A stretch of DNA of 64,000 bases from Marinobacter sp050379415 (GCF_050379415.1 NZ_JBNRLS010000002.1:682001-746000), one strand, 5' to 3'; numbered from the stretch's first letter, positions 1 through 9,538 are shown. The notes: generated by a model from the sequence alone, not told the origin. Translations and numbers: made by a program.

Positions 1-2
1 CA

Positions 3-1367
3 GTGGTATGGGGTATTGTAGGAATGGCTATGGGTGTGCTGATCGCAGCGCAGCTCGTCTGGCCATCCCTCAACCTCGACCTGCCCTTTACCCACTTCGG
101 CCGGCTCCGGCCGCTGCATACCAACGCCGTTATCTTCGGCTTTGGTGGAAGTGCCTTGTTTGCCACCTCCTATTACGTAGTCCAGCGTACGTGTCAGGCC
201 CGCCTGATCTCGGACGGCCTGGCGGCGTTCACGTTCTGGGGCTGGCAGGCAATCATCGTGGCAGCAGCCATCACCCTGCCAATGGGCCTGACTTCATCCA
301 AGGAATACGCCGAACTCGAGTGGCCGATCGACATCGCCATTGCAGTGGTCTGGGTAACTTACGCACTGGTGTTCTTCGGCACAATCATGAAGCGCAGCAC
401 GCCACACATCTATGTGGCCAACTGGTTCTACGGCGCCTTCATCATCACCGTTGCCGCTCTGCACATCGGTAACAACATGGCCCTGCCGGCCACCGCCTTC
501 AAATCCTACTCTGCATACGCCGGCGTGACCGACGCCATGATGCAGTGGTGGTACGGCCACAACGCCGTAGGCTTCTTCCTGACCGCGGGCTTCCTGGGCA
601 TGATGTATTACTTCGTTCCCAAGCAGGCAAACCGCCCCGTCTACTCCTATCGTCTCTCCATCGTCCACTTCTGGGCTTTGATTGCCACTTACGTTTGGGC
701 CGGTGGCCACCACCTGCACTACTCCGCACTGCCGGACTGGGCCCAGACCGCAGGCATGGTTATGTCCCTGATCCTCCTGGCTCCTTCCTGGGGCGGCATG
801 ATCAACGGCATGATGACCCTGTCAGGTGCCTGGCACAAACTGCGCACTGACCCGATCCTGCGCTTCCTGGTGGTCTCCCTGTCCTTCTATGGTATGTCCA
901 CCTTCGAAGGCCCGATGATGTCCATCAAGACAGTCAACGCACTGTCCCATAACACTGACTGGACCATTGGCCACGTGCACTCCGGCGCCCTGGGCTGGGT
1001 TGCCATGATCAGTATCGGCGCCGTCTATCATCTGATTCCCAAGCTCTGGGGTCTGCAGGCCATGTACAGTACGGCCCTTATCAACGTCCACTTCTGGCTG
1101 GCAACCGTCGGTACCGTGCTCTACATCGTTGCCATGTGGGTTAACGGCATCATGCAGGGCCTGATGTGGCGCGCAGTCAACGAGGACGGCACCCTGACCT
1201 ACAGCTTCGTGGAAGCTCTGGAAGCCTCCTACCCGGGTTACTTCGTCCGTTTCCTGGGTGGTGTCATCTTCCTCAGCGGCATGCTGATCATGGCTTACAA
1301 CGTCTATATGACCGTTCGTCAGAAAGAAGCGGTTGCAGCTGATAACGCAGCGGCTCAGGCGGCGTAA
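3..1367 (+). CDS. ccoN: cbb3-type cytochrome c oxidase subunit I (5' partial)
   Basis: Catalytic subunit of the high-affinity cbb3 oxidase: it reduces O2 to water at a heme b3-CuB site in the inner membrane. The frame is already open at the left edge. The family is about 475 residues and 454 are present here, so about 20 N-terminal residues and the promoter lie outside. Seen (numbering from base 3): His39 in RPLHTNAVIF (heme b ligand region), His186 in YGHNAVGFF, the HH pair at 236-237 (CuB), and HVHSG at 324-328 (heme ligands). The many hydrophobic segments fit a 12-helix protein. The stop is 15 bp ahead of ccoO, so it is the first gene of ccoNOQP. Confidence 0.97.
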   Translation: MVWGIVGMAMGVLIAAQLVWPSLNLDLPFTHFGRLRPLHTNAVIFGFGGSALFATSYYVVQRTCQARLISDGLAAFTFWGWQAIIVAAAITLPMGLTSSKEYAELEWPIDIAIAVVWVTYALVFFGTIMKRSTPHIYVANWFYGAFIITVAALHIGNNMALPATAFKSYSAYAGVTDAMMQWWYGHNAVGFFLTAGFLGMMYYFVPKQANRPVYSYRLSIVHFWALIATYVWAGGHHLHYSALPDWAQTAGMVMSLILLAPSWGGMINGMMTLSGAWHKLRTDPILRFLVVSLSFYGMSTFEGPMMSIKTVNALSHNTDWTIGHVHSGALGWVAMISIGAVYHLIPKLWGLQAMYSTALINVHFWLATVGTVLYIVAMWVNGIMQGLMWRAVNEDGTLTYSFVEALEASYPGYFVRFLGGVIFLSGMLIMAYNVYMTVRQKEAVAADNAAAQAA

Positions 1368-1382
1368 CGGGAGAGAGATCAG

Positions 1383-1991
1383 ATGAAACACGAAATTATC
1401 GAAAAGAATATTGGTCTGATGATTATCCTGATCATCCTGACCATCAGCGGTGGCTTCCTGGTGGAAGTGGTGCCCCTGTTCTTCCTGAAGCAGACCAACG
1501 AGCCGGTAGAGGGCCTTGAGCCGCTCTCGGCTCTGGAGCTGGAAGGACGTGACATCTACATCCGCGAAGGCTGCCACGTGTGCCATACCCAGCAGATCCG
1601 TCCGTTCCGTGCGGAAACCGAGCGCTATGGTCACTACTCCGTCGCGGGTGAGTTCGTTTACGACCGCCCGTTCCTCTGGGGCTCCAAGCGTACCGGTCCG
1701 GACCTTGCCCGCGTTGGCGGCCGTTATTCCGATGCCTGGCAGCGCCAGCATCTGTATAACCCGCGCAGCGTGGTTCCGGAGTCCAACATGCCGGCGTTCC
1801 CCTGGCTGTTCGAGAACCGTGTCGATCATGAAAGTATCGATGACCGGATGACGACCCTGCAAACACTCGGTGTGCCCTACACGGACGAGCAGATTGCCGC
1901 TGCGTCCGCCGACATACAGGGTAAATTCGAAATCGAAGCGCTGGTCGCGTACCTGCAACAGCTGGGTACTGTGATTTCAGACAAACGGTGA
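1383..1991 (+). CDS. ccoO: cbb3-type cytochrome c oxidase subunit II (mono-heme cytochrome c)
   Basis: Membrane-anchored c-type cytochrome that passes electrons to CcoN. The 202 residues match the family length. An N-terminal transmembrane segment (about 12-35) is followed by one heme c site, CHVCH, at 64-68 (REGCHVCHTQQIRPF). The rest is periplasmic, with Met residues in SNMPAFPW that could supply the axial ligand. The start follows GAGAGAGATCAG, and ccoQ begins 4 bp after the stop, so translation is probably coupled. Confidence 0.97.
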   Translation: MKHEIIEKNIGLMIILIILTISGGFLVEVVPLFFLKQTNEPVEGLEPLSALELEGRDIYIREGCHVCHTQQIRPFRAETERYGHYSVAGEFVYDRPFLWGSKRTGPDLARVGGRYSDAWQRQHLYNPRSVVPESNMPAFPWLFENRVDHESIDDRMTTLQTLGVPYTDEQIAAASADIQGKFEIEALVAYLQQLGTVISDKR

Positions 1992-1995
1992 TCCC

Positions 1996-2181
1996 ATGGA
2001 TATCAATGAGCTACGCGGAATTCACACCCTTCTGGTAATGGCGGTCTTCCTCGGAATCGTCTGGTGGGCCTACAGTGCCCACCGCAAGAAGGCCAATGAC
2101 GAAGCGGCGCACCTGCCCTTCGACGATGACGAAGTGGAAAAGCGTACTCTCGAACAGGAAAAGACGGAGAAGAAACAATGA
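1996..2181 (+). CDS. ccoQ: cbb3-type oxidase small subunit CcoQ
   Basis: Single-span subunit of 61 residues. In this family CcoQ stabilises the association of CcoP with the CcoNO core. One transmembrane helix (about 10-26) ends in WWAYSAHRKK, then an acidic and basic cytoplasmic tail rich in Glu, Asp and Lys. It has no cofactor motif. It lies between ccoO (4 bp gap) and ccoP (4 bp ATGA overlap), the standard operon position. The assignment rests on size, topology and position more than on sequence. Confidence 0.93.
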   Translation: MDINELRGIHTLLVMAVFLGIVWWAYSAHRKKANDEAAHLPFDDDEVEKRTLEQEKTEKKQ

Positions 2182-3068
2182 GTACCTTCTGGAGCATCTG
2201 GATCAGTGTGATCGTGCTCGGTACTGTATTTGGCTGTGTCTGGCTGCTGTGGGCGACCCGCAAGAACCAGACCACTGATGTCGAAACAGACCGGACCATG
2301 GGCCATTCCTTCGATGGCATTGAGGAATACGATAATCCGCTGCCGAAGTGGTGGTTCTATCTGTTCATGGCAACCTGTGTGTTTGCCCTGGGTTACCTGG
2401 CGCTGTATCCGGGTCTGGGCAACTTCAAGGGCCTGCTGGGCTGGACTTCCACCAACCAGTGGGAAGCCGAAGTTGCCGCAGCTGAAGAGAAATACGGCGA
2501 AATCTATGCCCAGTATGGCGACACCCCGGTGCCACAACTGGCAACCAATGAAGACGCCCTGAAAATCGGTCAGCGTCTGTTCGCCAACAACTGCGCAGTG
2601 TGTCATGGCTCTGCGGCCCGTGGCCAGGTTGGCTTCCCCAACCTCACCGATGACGACTGGCTTTACGGCGGCACACCTGATGCCATCCTGGAAACCCTGC
2701 ACAATGGCCGCATGGGCAACATGCCTGCCAAAGGCACCATGCCCAACATGACCAACGAGCAGGTCGATCAGGTGGTAAACTACGTGCTGAGCTTCAGCGG
2801 CCGTGAAAAGGACGCCGAAGCAGCCAAGGCCGGCGCCCAGGTCTTCGCCCAGGCCTGTGTGGCTTGCCACGGTCCGGATGGCAAGGGCATGCAGGCAATG
2901 GGGGCGCCCAATCTGACTGACAATACCTGGCTCTACGGCTCCACTTATGACTGGATCAAGGAAACCGTCATGAACGGCCGCCAGAACCAGATGCCGGCAC
3001 AGGCCGGACGTCTGTCCGAGGACCAGATCCAGATCCTCGCGGCTTACGTGTACAGCCTGTCCAACTGA
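2178..3068 (+). CDS. ccoP: cbb3-type oxidase subunit III (di-heme cytochrome c)
   Basis: Takes electrons from soluble cytochrome c and hands them to CcoO. Seen: two N-terminal transmembrane segments (about 5-26 and 58-78), as in the two-helix CcoP type, then two cytochrome c domains with CxxCH at 139-143 (CAVCH) and 227-231 (CVACH). Each domain carries a downstream WLYG motif and a Met-containing loop. 296 residues is normal. The start overlaps the ccoQ stop. A GC-rich hairpin follows the stop, and the next gene, ccoG, is 139 bp on, so this ends the structural operon. Confidence 0.97.
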   Translation: MSTFWSIWISVIVLGTVFGCVWLLWATRKNQTTDVETDRTMGHSFDGIEEYDNPLPKWWFYLFMATCVFALGYLALYPGLGNFKGLLGWTSTNQWEAEVAAAEEKYGEIYAQYGDTPVPQLATNEDALKIGQRLFANNCAVCHGSAARGQVGFPNLTDDDWLYGGTPDAILETLHNGRMGNMPAKGTMPNMTNEQVDQVVNYVLSFSGREKDAEAAKAGAQVFAQACVACHGPDGKGMQAMGAPNLTDNTWLYGSTYDWIKETVMNGRQNQMPAQAGRLSEDQIQILAAYVYSLSN

Positions 3069-3078
3069 GAATGATCCG

Positions 3079-3111
3079 GCCAGGGTGCTTTCCTGCCCTG
3101 GCGCGGTCTTT
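3079..3111 (+). terminator. possible terminator or attenuator after ccoNOQP
   Basis: GCCAGGG (3079-3085) pairs with CCCTGGC (3096-3102) and is followed by a short T-rich stretch (TCTTTTC). A second weaker inverted repeat follows at about 3115-3142. The T tract is poor, so read-through into ccoG is likely. Confidence 0.4.
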
Positions 3112-3207
3112 TCAACCCTGTGTCTGCCCATGCGGGCACAGGCTTGAAAAGATCAGCAGACCCGCCGAGGCCCGCTCCCCGCTTTATCCTTTCATCGGGA
3201 GGTTACG

Positions 3208-4638
3208 ATGAGCAGTGAGATTCCGGTCAAACAGGTTGACCCTTCGTCAGATTCCTCCAACAACAATAAAAAAGCCGAGACCGTCGAGCTCTACGCGAGC
3301 CGAAAGAAGATCTATGTCAAGGAAGTGAAAGGCTTCTTCCAGCGTATCAGGAATGTGAGCCTGACCCTGCTCATGGGCATGTACTTCCTGTTCGTCTGGA
3401 TCACCATCGACGGCCAGCCGCTGATCCATTTCGACCTTCCTGCGCGGGAATTCCACCTCTATGGAATGACCTTCTATCCCAAGGATTTCATTTTGCTTTC
3501 GGGCATGCTGATCATCTGTGCCTACGGCCTGTTCTTCATCACCACGCTGTTTGGTCGGGTCTGGTGTGGCTATACCTGTCCGCAAACGGTGTGGACCTTT
3601 ATCTTCATGTGGGTCGAGGAACGGATCGAGGGCAGCCGCAACAAACGGATGAAGCTCGACAAGGCACCGAATTCCGGTGCGAAAATTGCAAAAAAATCTG
3701 CCAAGCATGCAGCCTGGCTACTGATTGCCCTTGCAACTGGCCTCACGTTTGTCGGTTATTTCTATCCCATCCGGGAGTTGATTGCCGATATCTTCACCTT
3801 GCATGCCAATGGTTGGGCCTACTTCTGGGTGGCCTTCTTCACTGTCGCCACCTACCTGAACGCTGGCTGGATGCGTGAACAGGTATGCCTGTACATGTGC
3901 CCGTATGCCCGCTTCCAGTCAGTCATGTTTGACCCGAACACCCGGGTGGTTTCCTACGATCCGAACCGTGGCGAGCCCCGGGGCAGTCGCAAAAAGGGCA
4001 TCGACCCGAACGAACTGGGGCTCGGCGACTGTATTGACTGTGGTCAGTGTGTCCAGGTCTGCCCCACCGGTATCGATATCCGGGACGGCCTGCAGTACGA
4101 GTGCATCGGCTGCGCTCTGTGTATCGACGCCTGTGACGAAGTCATGGAGAAAATGAACTATCCCAAGGGCCTGATCCGGTACACCACCGAGAATGAGCTG
4201 GAGGGCAAGCAATCCAAGCTGCTGCGCCCCCGCACCTTCGGCTACGGCATTATGCTGGCACTGATGATTTCAGCAATTATCTTCACCATTGCTACCCGGG
4301 TGCCGGCCCAGATGGATGCCCTGCGTGACCGGGGCGCACTGTACAGCTTCAATGGCCAGGGGAGGATTGAAAACTCCTATACCCTGAAGATTGCCAACAT
4401 GACCGAGGTGCCCCAGACCTTCTCCATCTCCGTGAGCGGCCTTGAGGGCATCCAGATCCTGACCGACACCAGGGTAACCGTTGAAAGTGGCGAAAATCGC
4501 TCACTGCCGACCGTCGTGGACGTTCCACCGGAATCCATCTCTGAATCCAACAACGAGATCCGGTTCCAGGCGGTATCCGAGACAGATTCGTCATTGAAAC
4601 TTGAAACTGAAAGCCGGTTTGTCGGTCCAACGCGCTGA
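3208..4638 (+). CDS. ccoG: cbb3 oxidase assembly polyferredoxin CcoG/FixG
   Basis: Membrane polyferredoxin of the ccoGHIS assembly set; the family is implicated in reducing Cu(II) for the oxidase copper centre. Seen: several transmembrane helices, the NapH/FixG motif CGYTCPQTVW (Cys120, Cys124), and two 4Fe-4S clusters in CIDCGQCVQVCP (275-286) and CIGCALCIDACD (299-310). The C-terminal part after about 340 is a periplasmic Ig-like domain. The start is set by GGGAGG 7 bp upstream. First gene of ccoGHIS on the same strand as ccoNOQP. Confidence 0.96.
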   Translation: MSSEIPVKQVDPSSDSSNNNKKAETVELYASRKKIYVKEVKGFFQRIRNVSLTLLMGMYFLFVWITIDGQPLIHFDLPAREFHLYGMTFYPKDFILLSGMLIICAYGLFFITTLFGRVWCGYTCPQTVWTFIFMWVEERIEGSRNKRMKLDKAPNSGAKIAKKSAKHAAWLLIALATGLTFVGYFYPIRELIADIFTLHANGWAYFWVAFFTVATYLNAGWMREQVCLYMCPYARFQSVMFDPNTRVVSYDPNRGEPRGSRKKGIDPNELGLGDCIDCGQCVQVCPTGIDIRDGLQYECIGCALCIDACDEVMEKMNYPKGLIRYTTENELEGKQSKLLRPRTFGYGIMLALMISAIIFTIATRVPAQMDALRDRGALYSFNGQGRIENSYTLKIANMTEVPQTFSISVSGLEGIQILTDTRVTVESGENRSLPTVVDVPPESISESNNEIRFQAVSETDSSLKLETESRFVGPTR

Positions 4639-4686
4639 TTTGCAGAATTGGCCCCGACACACCGGTTAGAAAAGAGATGAAGCATT

Positions 4687-5202
4687 ATGAGTGAACACGC
4701 TCCGGTCGCACCCTGGTACCGCCAGCCCTGGTTCTGGTTCCTGACCATTTTTCCGCTGGCGGCCATTATCTGGTGTACCGTCATGATCGTTGTTGCCAGC
4801 AACATGAAAGACACCATGGTGACGGATGACTACTCCAAGGAAGGGCGTGGCATCAACCTGGCCATTGCCCGTGACCAGCAGGCCTATGATATGGGCATGG
4901 TCGGTGAAATGAGCTTTGAAAAGCGCGAGGTTACACTGAAGCTCAATACCGAAGAGGGTCCGGCACAATTCCCCTATGTGGTCCTGAAGCTGTTCCACCC
5001 GACTCTGGCCGAGCGGGACCGCACCATTCAGTTCCGCAATGAGGGTGGCGGGTACTACTCCGGTACCATGCTCAACGACATTGAAGGCCGCTGGTATTAC
5101 GATCTTCAGGGACCGGATAACACTTGGCGCCTGAAAGGGGAAGCCTGGTTGCCCTCCGAAGATGGCCTGACCATTCGGGCGGAAAAACCCGTCAAGGGGT
5201 GA
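4687..5202 (+). CDS. ccoH: cbb3 oxidase assembly protein CcoH/FixH
   Basis: Assembly factor that interacts with the copper ATPase CcoI and the oxidase. A 171-residue protein with a short cytoplasmic N-terminus (PWYRQPWFWF), one transmembrane helix (about 14-38) and a periplasmic domain of beta character ending in TIRAEKPVKG. No metal motif is visible. The ccoI start codon overlaps the ccoH stop (GTGA), so the two are probably translationally coupled. Confidence 0.93.
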   Translation: MSEHAPVAPWYRQPWFWFLTIFPLAAIIWCTVMIVVASNMKDTMVTDDYSKEGRGINLAIARDQQAYDMGMVGEMSFEKREVTLKLNTEEGPAQFPYVVLKLFHPTLAERDRTIQFRNEGGGYYSGTMLNDIEGRWYYDLQGPDNTWRLKGEAWLPSEDGLTIRAEKPVKG

Positions 5203-7646
5203 GTGCCCTGGATTGTTTCCATTGCGGTGAACCCGCCGAGGGGAACCCGCCGATCACGCTGGAGCTTGAAGGCACCACAAGGCATTTCTGCTGTCAGGGC
5301 TGTAAAGCGGTTTGTGAGACCATCCACAACGAGGGTCTCACCGGTTTTTACGACTTCCGGACAGAACCGGCAGTAACACCCCGGGAACTGTCTGCCTCCG
5401 AGCTCACCCGTCTGCGCGAGCTGGACCATCCGCTGGTCCAGCAATCCTTTGTCTCGCCCGTCAAAAGTGGTCAGGAAGCAAATCTTCTGATTGGCGGCAT
5501 CACCTGCGCCGCCTGTATCTGGCTGCTTGAAAACCACATGAAAAAGCAGCCGGGGGTACAGAGTTTCTCGGTCAACCACACGACCCAGAGAGCACGACTT
5601 GTCTGGTCACCGGACCAGGCCAGACTGAGCGACCTGCTGATCGCGATCCACCAGCTCGGTTACACCGCTCGCCCCTACCAGGCCGATGAGGTCGAGCAGC
5701 AGCTCAAGGCCGAGCACCGCTCCATGCTCATCCGGCTGGCGGTAGCCGGTATCGGCTCCTTCCAGAGCATGATGCTGGCCTTTCCCCTGTATTTTGAGCT
5801 GGTCAATGATCTCTCCCCGGAGTTTGTCTCCTTTTTCCGGTGGTTCAGCCTGCTGGTTGCCACCCCGGTGGTGCTCTACAGTGCCCGGCCGTTTTTCCGC
5901 AATGCCCGTCGCGATATCCGGAGCCGGTACCTCACCATGGACGTTCCCGTCGCCATCGCCATCGGCCTTGCCTACGCCGCCAGCGCCTGGGTGACGGTGT
6001 TCGGAGGCGATGAGGTCTATTTCGAATCGGTATGCATGTTCACCTTCTTCCTGTTGCTCGGTCGCTATGTGGAAGTCCAGGCCCGCTACCGGGCCGGCCT
6101 GACCGGCAATGCCCTGGCCGGTTTCCAGCCGGCGGTTGCCGCGAGGGTGAACGGAGACGAAACCGATATAGTTCCGGCCCACGACATCCGGCCCGGCGAC
6201 GTAGTCCGGGTGCGGCCTGGCGAAACCCTGCCCGTAGACGGGAGCATCGTTCGGGGTGAATCCACCCTGAACGAGGCTGCATTGACCGGAGAGTATTTAC
6301 CGGAGTCGCGGGGGCCCGGTGAAAAGGTCCACGCAGGTAGTATCAACGGCGAGAATCCCCTCGATGTACTGGTTGAGAAATCCGGCACCCAGACCCGGCT
6401 CTCCGGCATCCTGCGGGTCCTCGACCGGGTCCAGTCGGAGAAACCCCCGGTTGCCAGAATGGCTGACCGGATCGCGGGCAAGTTTGTTGGCCGGGTATTG
6501 ATCCTGGCCCCGCTGGTCTGGATCGGTTGGTGGCTGGCCGGGGCAGACAACGCGTTCGATATCACTCTCTCTGTGCTGGTGGTAACCTGCCCGTGTGCCC
6601 TGTCCCTGGCCACACCCACCGCCATCACTGCGGCCACTATGCGCCTGCGGAAACTGGGATTCCTGCCGACCCGGGGGCACACCCTGGAGTCCATGAATAC
6701 CGTCGATACGGTCATTTTCGACAAGACCGGCACGCTTACACGGGGCGAATTGAGCCTGGTGGGCCAGCAAGGTGTTGGCAGCCTTGATGACGACATTTGC
6801 CTGCGCCTGGCCGCCGGCCTGGAAAAATTTTCCGAGCACCCCATCGCCCGTGTCTTCCACGATCGCCCTGCAACAGCCATGGAAGACGTCCGCAATCACC
6901 TCGGCGGCGGGCTGACCGGGCGACACGGGGAGCACAACTACGCCATCGGCCATCTGGATTTTGTGGCGGAGCACACCAGCGCCCCTGTGCCGGAACCTGG
7001 TCAGCATACCGGCATGGAAATCTGGCTGGCCTCCGAAGCCGAATGGCTGGCTTGCTTCCGGCTCGACGACCAGCCCCGGGCGGATGCTGCCGAAACGATC
7101 CGGGCCCTGCAGGATCAGGGCATCCGCACCATTCTGCTCAGTGGTGACCGAAGTGGCCACGTGGCCCGTGTCGCCGAGGCGCTAGGCATCACCGAAGCCA
7201 TTGGGCAGGCATCGCCGGAACAGAAACTGGAAGTGCTGGAAAAGCTCACCGGCGAAGGGCGCAATGTAATGATGGTTGGCGACGGTCTGAACGACCTGCC
7301 TTCCATGGCCGGAGCCGGCCTTTCGGTGGCCATGGGAAGTGCCGCCGACCTGACCCAGCTGAAAGCCGATGCGGTTCTTCTGAATGGCCAGCTCATGCAG
7401 TTGGTGGAAGCGCTCAATACCAGTCGACAGACCCGCCGGGTGATCCGTCAGAACATGATCTGGGCCCTGGCCTATAACCTGTGCGCCCTGCCCCTGGCGG
7501 CGGCGGGCCTGGTCCCTCCGTGGCTTGCCGCCATCGGCATGTCCGCCAGCTCATTGATCGTGGTACTCAACGCGCTCAGATTGGGCACCAGCCCCGGCCA
7601 GGCCCCGACGGAACCAACACCGGTTGGTACTCGGGCATTGTCCTGA
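5199..7646 (+). CDS. ccoI: copper-translocating P1B-type ATPase CcoI/FixI
   Basis: Copper-exporting ATPase that delivers Cu to the cbb3 oxidase. A longer open frame extends upstream to 5124 inside ccoH. I chose the GTG at 5199 because it overlaps the ccoH stop (GTGA) and puts the N-terminal CFHC motif (Cys6, Cys9) at the start, giving 815 residues. Seen: the Cys-rich segment CCQGC (31-35), a heavy-metal-associated motif GGITCAAC (Cys103, Cys106), the membrane CPC motif (464-466), the phosphorylation site DKTGT (Asp508) and the hinge motif GDGLND near the C-terminus. CPC is the diagnostic P1B copper site. Confidence 0.96.
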   Translation: MSALDCFHCGEPAEGNPPITLELEGTTRHFCCQGCKAVCETIHNEGLTGFYDFRTEPAVTPRELSASELTRLRELDHPLVQQSFVSPVKSGQEANLLIGGITCAACIWLLENHMKKQPGVQSFSVNHTTQRARLVWSPDQARLSDLLIAIHQLGYTARPYQADEVEQQLKAEHRSMLIRLAVAGIGSFQSMMLAFPLYFELVNDLSPEFVSFFRWFSLLVATPVVLYSARPFFRNARRDIRSRYLTMDVPVAIAIGLAYAASAWVTVFGGDEVYFESVCMFTFFLLLGRYVEVQARYRAGLTGNALAGFQPAVAARVNGDETDIVPAHDIRPGDVVRVRPGETLPVDGSIVRGESTLNEAALTGEYLPESRGPGEKVHAGSINGENPLDVLVEKSGTQTRLSGILRVLDRVQSEKPPVARMADRIAGKFVGRVLILAPLVWIGWWLAGADNAFDITLSVLVVTCPCALSLATPTAITAATMRLRKLGFLPTRGHTLESMNTVDTVIFDKTGTLTRGELSLVGQQGVGSLDDDICLRLAAGLEKFSEHPIARVFHDRPATAMEDVRNHLGGGLTGRHGEHNYAIGHLDFVAEHTSAPVPEPGQHTGMEIWLASEAEWLACFRLDDQPRADAAETIRALQDQGIRTILLSGDRSGHVARVAEALGITEAIGQASPEQKLEVLEKLTGEGRNVMMVGDGLNDLPSMAGAGLSVAMGSAADLTQLKADAVLLNGQLMQLVEALNTSRQTRRVIRQNMIWALAYNLCALPLAAAGLVPPWLAAIGMSASSLIVVLNALRLGTSPGQAPTEPTPVGTRALS

Positions 7647-7683
7647 TAACGTAAAAGACACACTTCATGACGAGGTAAGTGCC

Positions 7684-7932
7684 GTGCAGATTGTAATGGT
7701 CCTCGTACCATTGATGCTCATTCTGGTTGCCGTGGGGATTGCCCTGTTTGCCTGGGCGGTCAAGAACGGCCAGTACGACGACGTGGAAGGCCCGGCTCAT
7801 CGCATCCTCTATGATGATGACAAGGACATGATTCCCCGGGAGGCCAGAACCGACAAACCTGAACACGAAGGTGAAGAACCGGAGCAGAGTACCGGGGAGG
7901 AAGACCGGGACAGCACCGGGCCGAAGAGCTGA
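7684..7932 (+). CDS. ccoS: cbb3 oxidase maturation protein CcoS
   Basis: Small single-span assembly protein needed in this family for cofactor insertion. The GTG at 7684 is chosen because GAGGTAA lies just upstream and the product then begins MQIVMVLVPLMLILVAV, the standard CcoS opening. An upstream in-frame ATG at 7624 would put a polar segment ahead of the helix. 82 residues: one helix (about 3-21), the conserved WAVKNGQYDDVEGPAHRIL block, then an acidic low-complexity tail. Its stop overlaps the next ATG by one base. Confidence 0.93.
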   Translation: MQIVMVLVPLMLILVAVGIALFAWAVKNGQYDDVEGPAHRILYDDDKDMIPREARTDKPEHEGEEPEQSTGEEDRDSTGPKS

Positions 7933-8606
7933 TGACAGCAGACCTTTACCTGAGCTATCCCAGCGCCTTTCTCATCGGTCTGCTCGGCAGCACCCACTGC
8001 CTGGGCATGTGTGGCGGCATCAGTGCCTCCCTGTCCATGGCCCTGCCGGTGGGCCGGGGATTCCGCTTTCGCCAGTCGCTGATGTTGCTGGCCTTCAATT
8101 TCGGAAGAATCGGAAGCTATACCCTGATCGCGGCACTGATCGCGGTGCTCAGTACCGGGGCCGCCAGCCAGTGGACTTTGGCAGGGATGGTACTGCGTAC
8201 CGTTGCGGGGCTTCTACTGATTTTCATGGGCCTGTCCATGGGCCAGTGGTGGCAGGGCATCCGATACGTGGAGAAGATCGGCGCCCCGGTCTGGCAGAAG
8301 CTCTCGCCCCTGACCCGACGCCTGATGCCGATCCACCATCCGGGCCAGGCGCTGGCGCTGGGCGCACTCTGGGGCTGGCTGCCCTGTGGCCTGGTTTACA
8401 GCACCCTGGGATGGGCTGCACTACAGCCTACCGTTACTTCGGCCGCTCTGACGATGTTCTTTTTTGGTCTTGGCACCCTGCCTTCCATGCTGGCGACAGG
8501 CTATGCGGCCAGCTGGGTGCGCGGCCTGCAAAAGCACCAGGCTGTCCGCAAGGTCAGTGGTGCCCTGCTCATCCTTTTCGGACTCTGGACGCTGCCCCTG
8601 TTCTGA
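7932..8606 (+). CDS. SafE/UreH-like membrane protein of the cbb3 assembly cluster
   Basis: Six-helix integral membrane protein of the sulfite exporter TauE/SafE (UreH-like) superfamily, commonly found after ccoS. The first helix carries GSTHCLGMCGG, whose Cys and His residues resemble the metal-handling motif of this group; a second pair of helices contains GWLPCGLVYSTLGWAA. The substrate is not known. Position in ccoGHIS suggests a role in copper or oxidase maturation (inference). The start overlaps ccoS by one base, so it is translationally coupled. Confidence 0.85.
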   Translation: MTADLYLSYPSAFLIGLLGSTHCLGMCGGISASLSMALPVGRGFRFRQSLMLLAFNFGRIGSYTLIAALIAVLSTGAASQWTLAGMVLRTVAGLLLIFMGLSMGQWWQGIRYVEKIGAPVWQKLSPLTRRLMPIHHPGQALALGALWGWLPCGLVYSTLGWAALQPTVTSAALTMFFFGLGTLPSMLATGYAASWVRGLQKHQAVRKVSGALLILFGLWTLPLF

Positions 8607-8617
8607 TAAGAGGGACA

Positions 8618-9538
8618 CTAGATATTCAGCACGTCCAGGCGACCGAAATCCTGATTGGATTCCGGCTCCGCGGACTGGACCACCGCCTGGCGCTTACCGC
8701 CCAGCCGCTTGCCTTCCTTGAAGTCGTACAGGTTCGGATCCGCCAGGTGGGACGGTTCGACATTACACAGGGCCCGGAACATGGTTTCCAGCCGGCCGGG
8801 GTGCTGCTTGTCCCAGGTCTGGAACATGTCCTTGATCACCTGGCGCTGAAGGTTCTCCTGGGAACCACACAGATTGCACGGAATAATGGGGAACTCGCGC
8901 AGCGCCGCATAACGGGCAATGTCCTTTTCGCGGGCATAGGCCAGCGGGCGGATCACAGTATTTCGACCATCATCACTGTGAAGTACCGGTGGCATGGACT
9001 TGAGCTTGCCGCCGTAGAACATGTTCAGGAACAGAGTCTCGAGCATGTCATCCCGATGGTGGCCGAGGGCGATCTTGGTAACCCCGTGCTCTTCGGCAAA
9101 ATTGTAGAGAATGCCCCGCCGCAGGCGCGAACACAGGCCACAGGTGGTCTTACCTTCAGGCACTTTCTCCTTGACGATGCTGTAGGTGTCCTTCTCGATG
9201 ATGTGGTACTCGACACCCAGTGAAGCAAGGTATTCCGGCAGCACTTCCTCCGGGAAACCAGGCTGCTTCTGATCGAGGTTGACCGCAATCAACTCAAAGG
9301 ATACCGGTGCACTTTTCTGCAGGTTAAGCAGGATATCCAGCATGGCATAGGAATCCTTGCCACCGGACAGACAGCACATGACCTTGTCACCGGCCTCAAT
9401 CATCGAGAAATCAGCAATCGCCTGCCCCATTTCACGGCGCAAACGTTTCTGCAGTTTGTTCAGCTCCAGTTTCTGGCGCCGATCCTGCTCGGAAGCGGGC
9501 GACTGGTCAGCGGCATTGGCGATCATAGCTTCAGACAT
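8618..9538 (-). CDS. ttcA: tRNA 2-thiocytidine(32) synthetase TtcA
   Basis: ATP-dependent tRNA thiolase that puts sulfur on cytidine 32. Seen: PP-loop SGGKDS at 58-63, CGLC at Cys133/Cys136 and CNLC at Cys221/Cys224, the positions that hold the 4Fe-4S cluster and active-site cysteines. The reading frame is open further upstream to 9673, but the ATG at 9538 (MSEAMIANAA) gives 306 residues, the family length, and avoids an unrelated leader. Convergent with the SafE-like gene (12 bp apart), divergent from the J-domain gene. Confidence 0.95.
   Translation of the reverse strand: MSEAMIANAADQSPASEQDRRQKLELNKLQKRLRREMGQAIADFSMIEAGDKVMCCLSGGKDSYAMLDILLNLQKSAPVSFELIAVNLDQKQPGFPEEVLPEYLASLGVEYHIIEKDTYSIVKEKVPEGKTTCGLCSRLRRGILYNFAEEHGVTKIALGHHRDDMLETLFLNMFYGGKLKSMPPVLHSDDGRNTVIRPLAYAREKDIARYAALREFPIIPCNLCGSQENLQRQVIKDMFQTWDKQHPGRLETMFRALCNVEPSHLADPNLYDFKEGKRLGGKRQAVVQSAEPESNQDFGRLDVLNI

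Noticed and set aside
822..1958. Open frame of 378 codons opposite ccoN/ccoO
   Set aside because: Covers two certain genes in antisense; His/Asp/Gly-rich translation typical of shadow frames.
3144..3155. TTGAAAAGATCA upstream of ccoG as an Anr/Fnr box
   Set aside because: The spacing between the half-sites is one base short and the second half is imperfect. The operon's real box is probably upstream of ccoN, outside the window.
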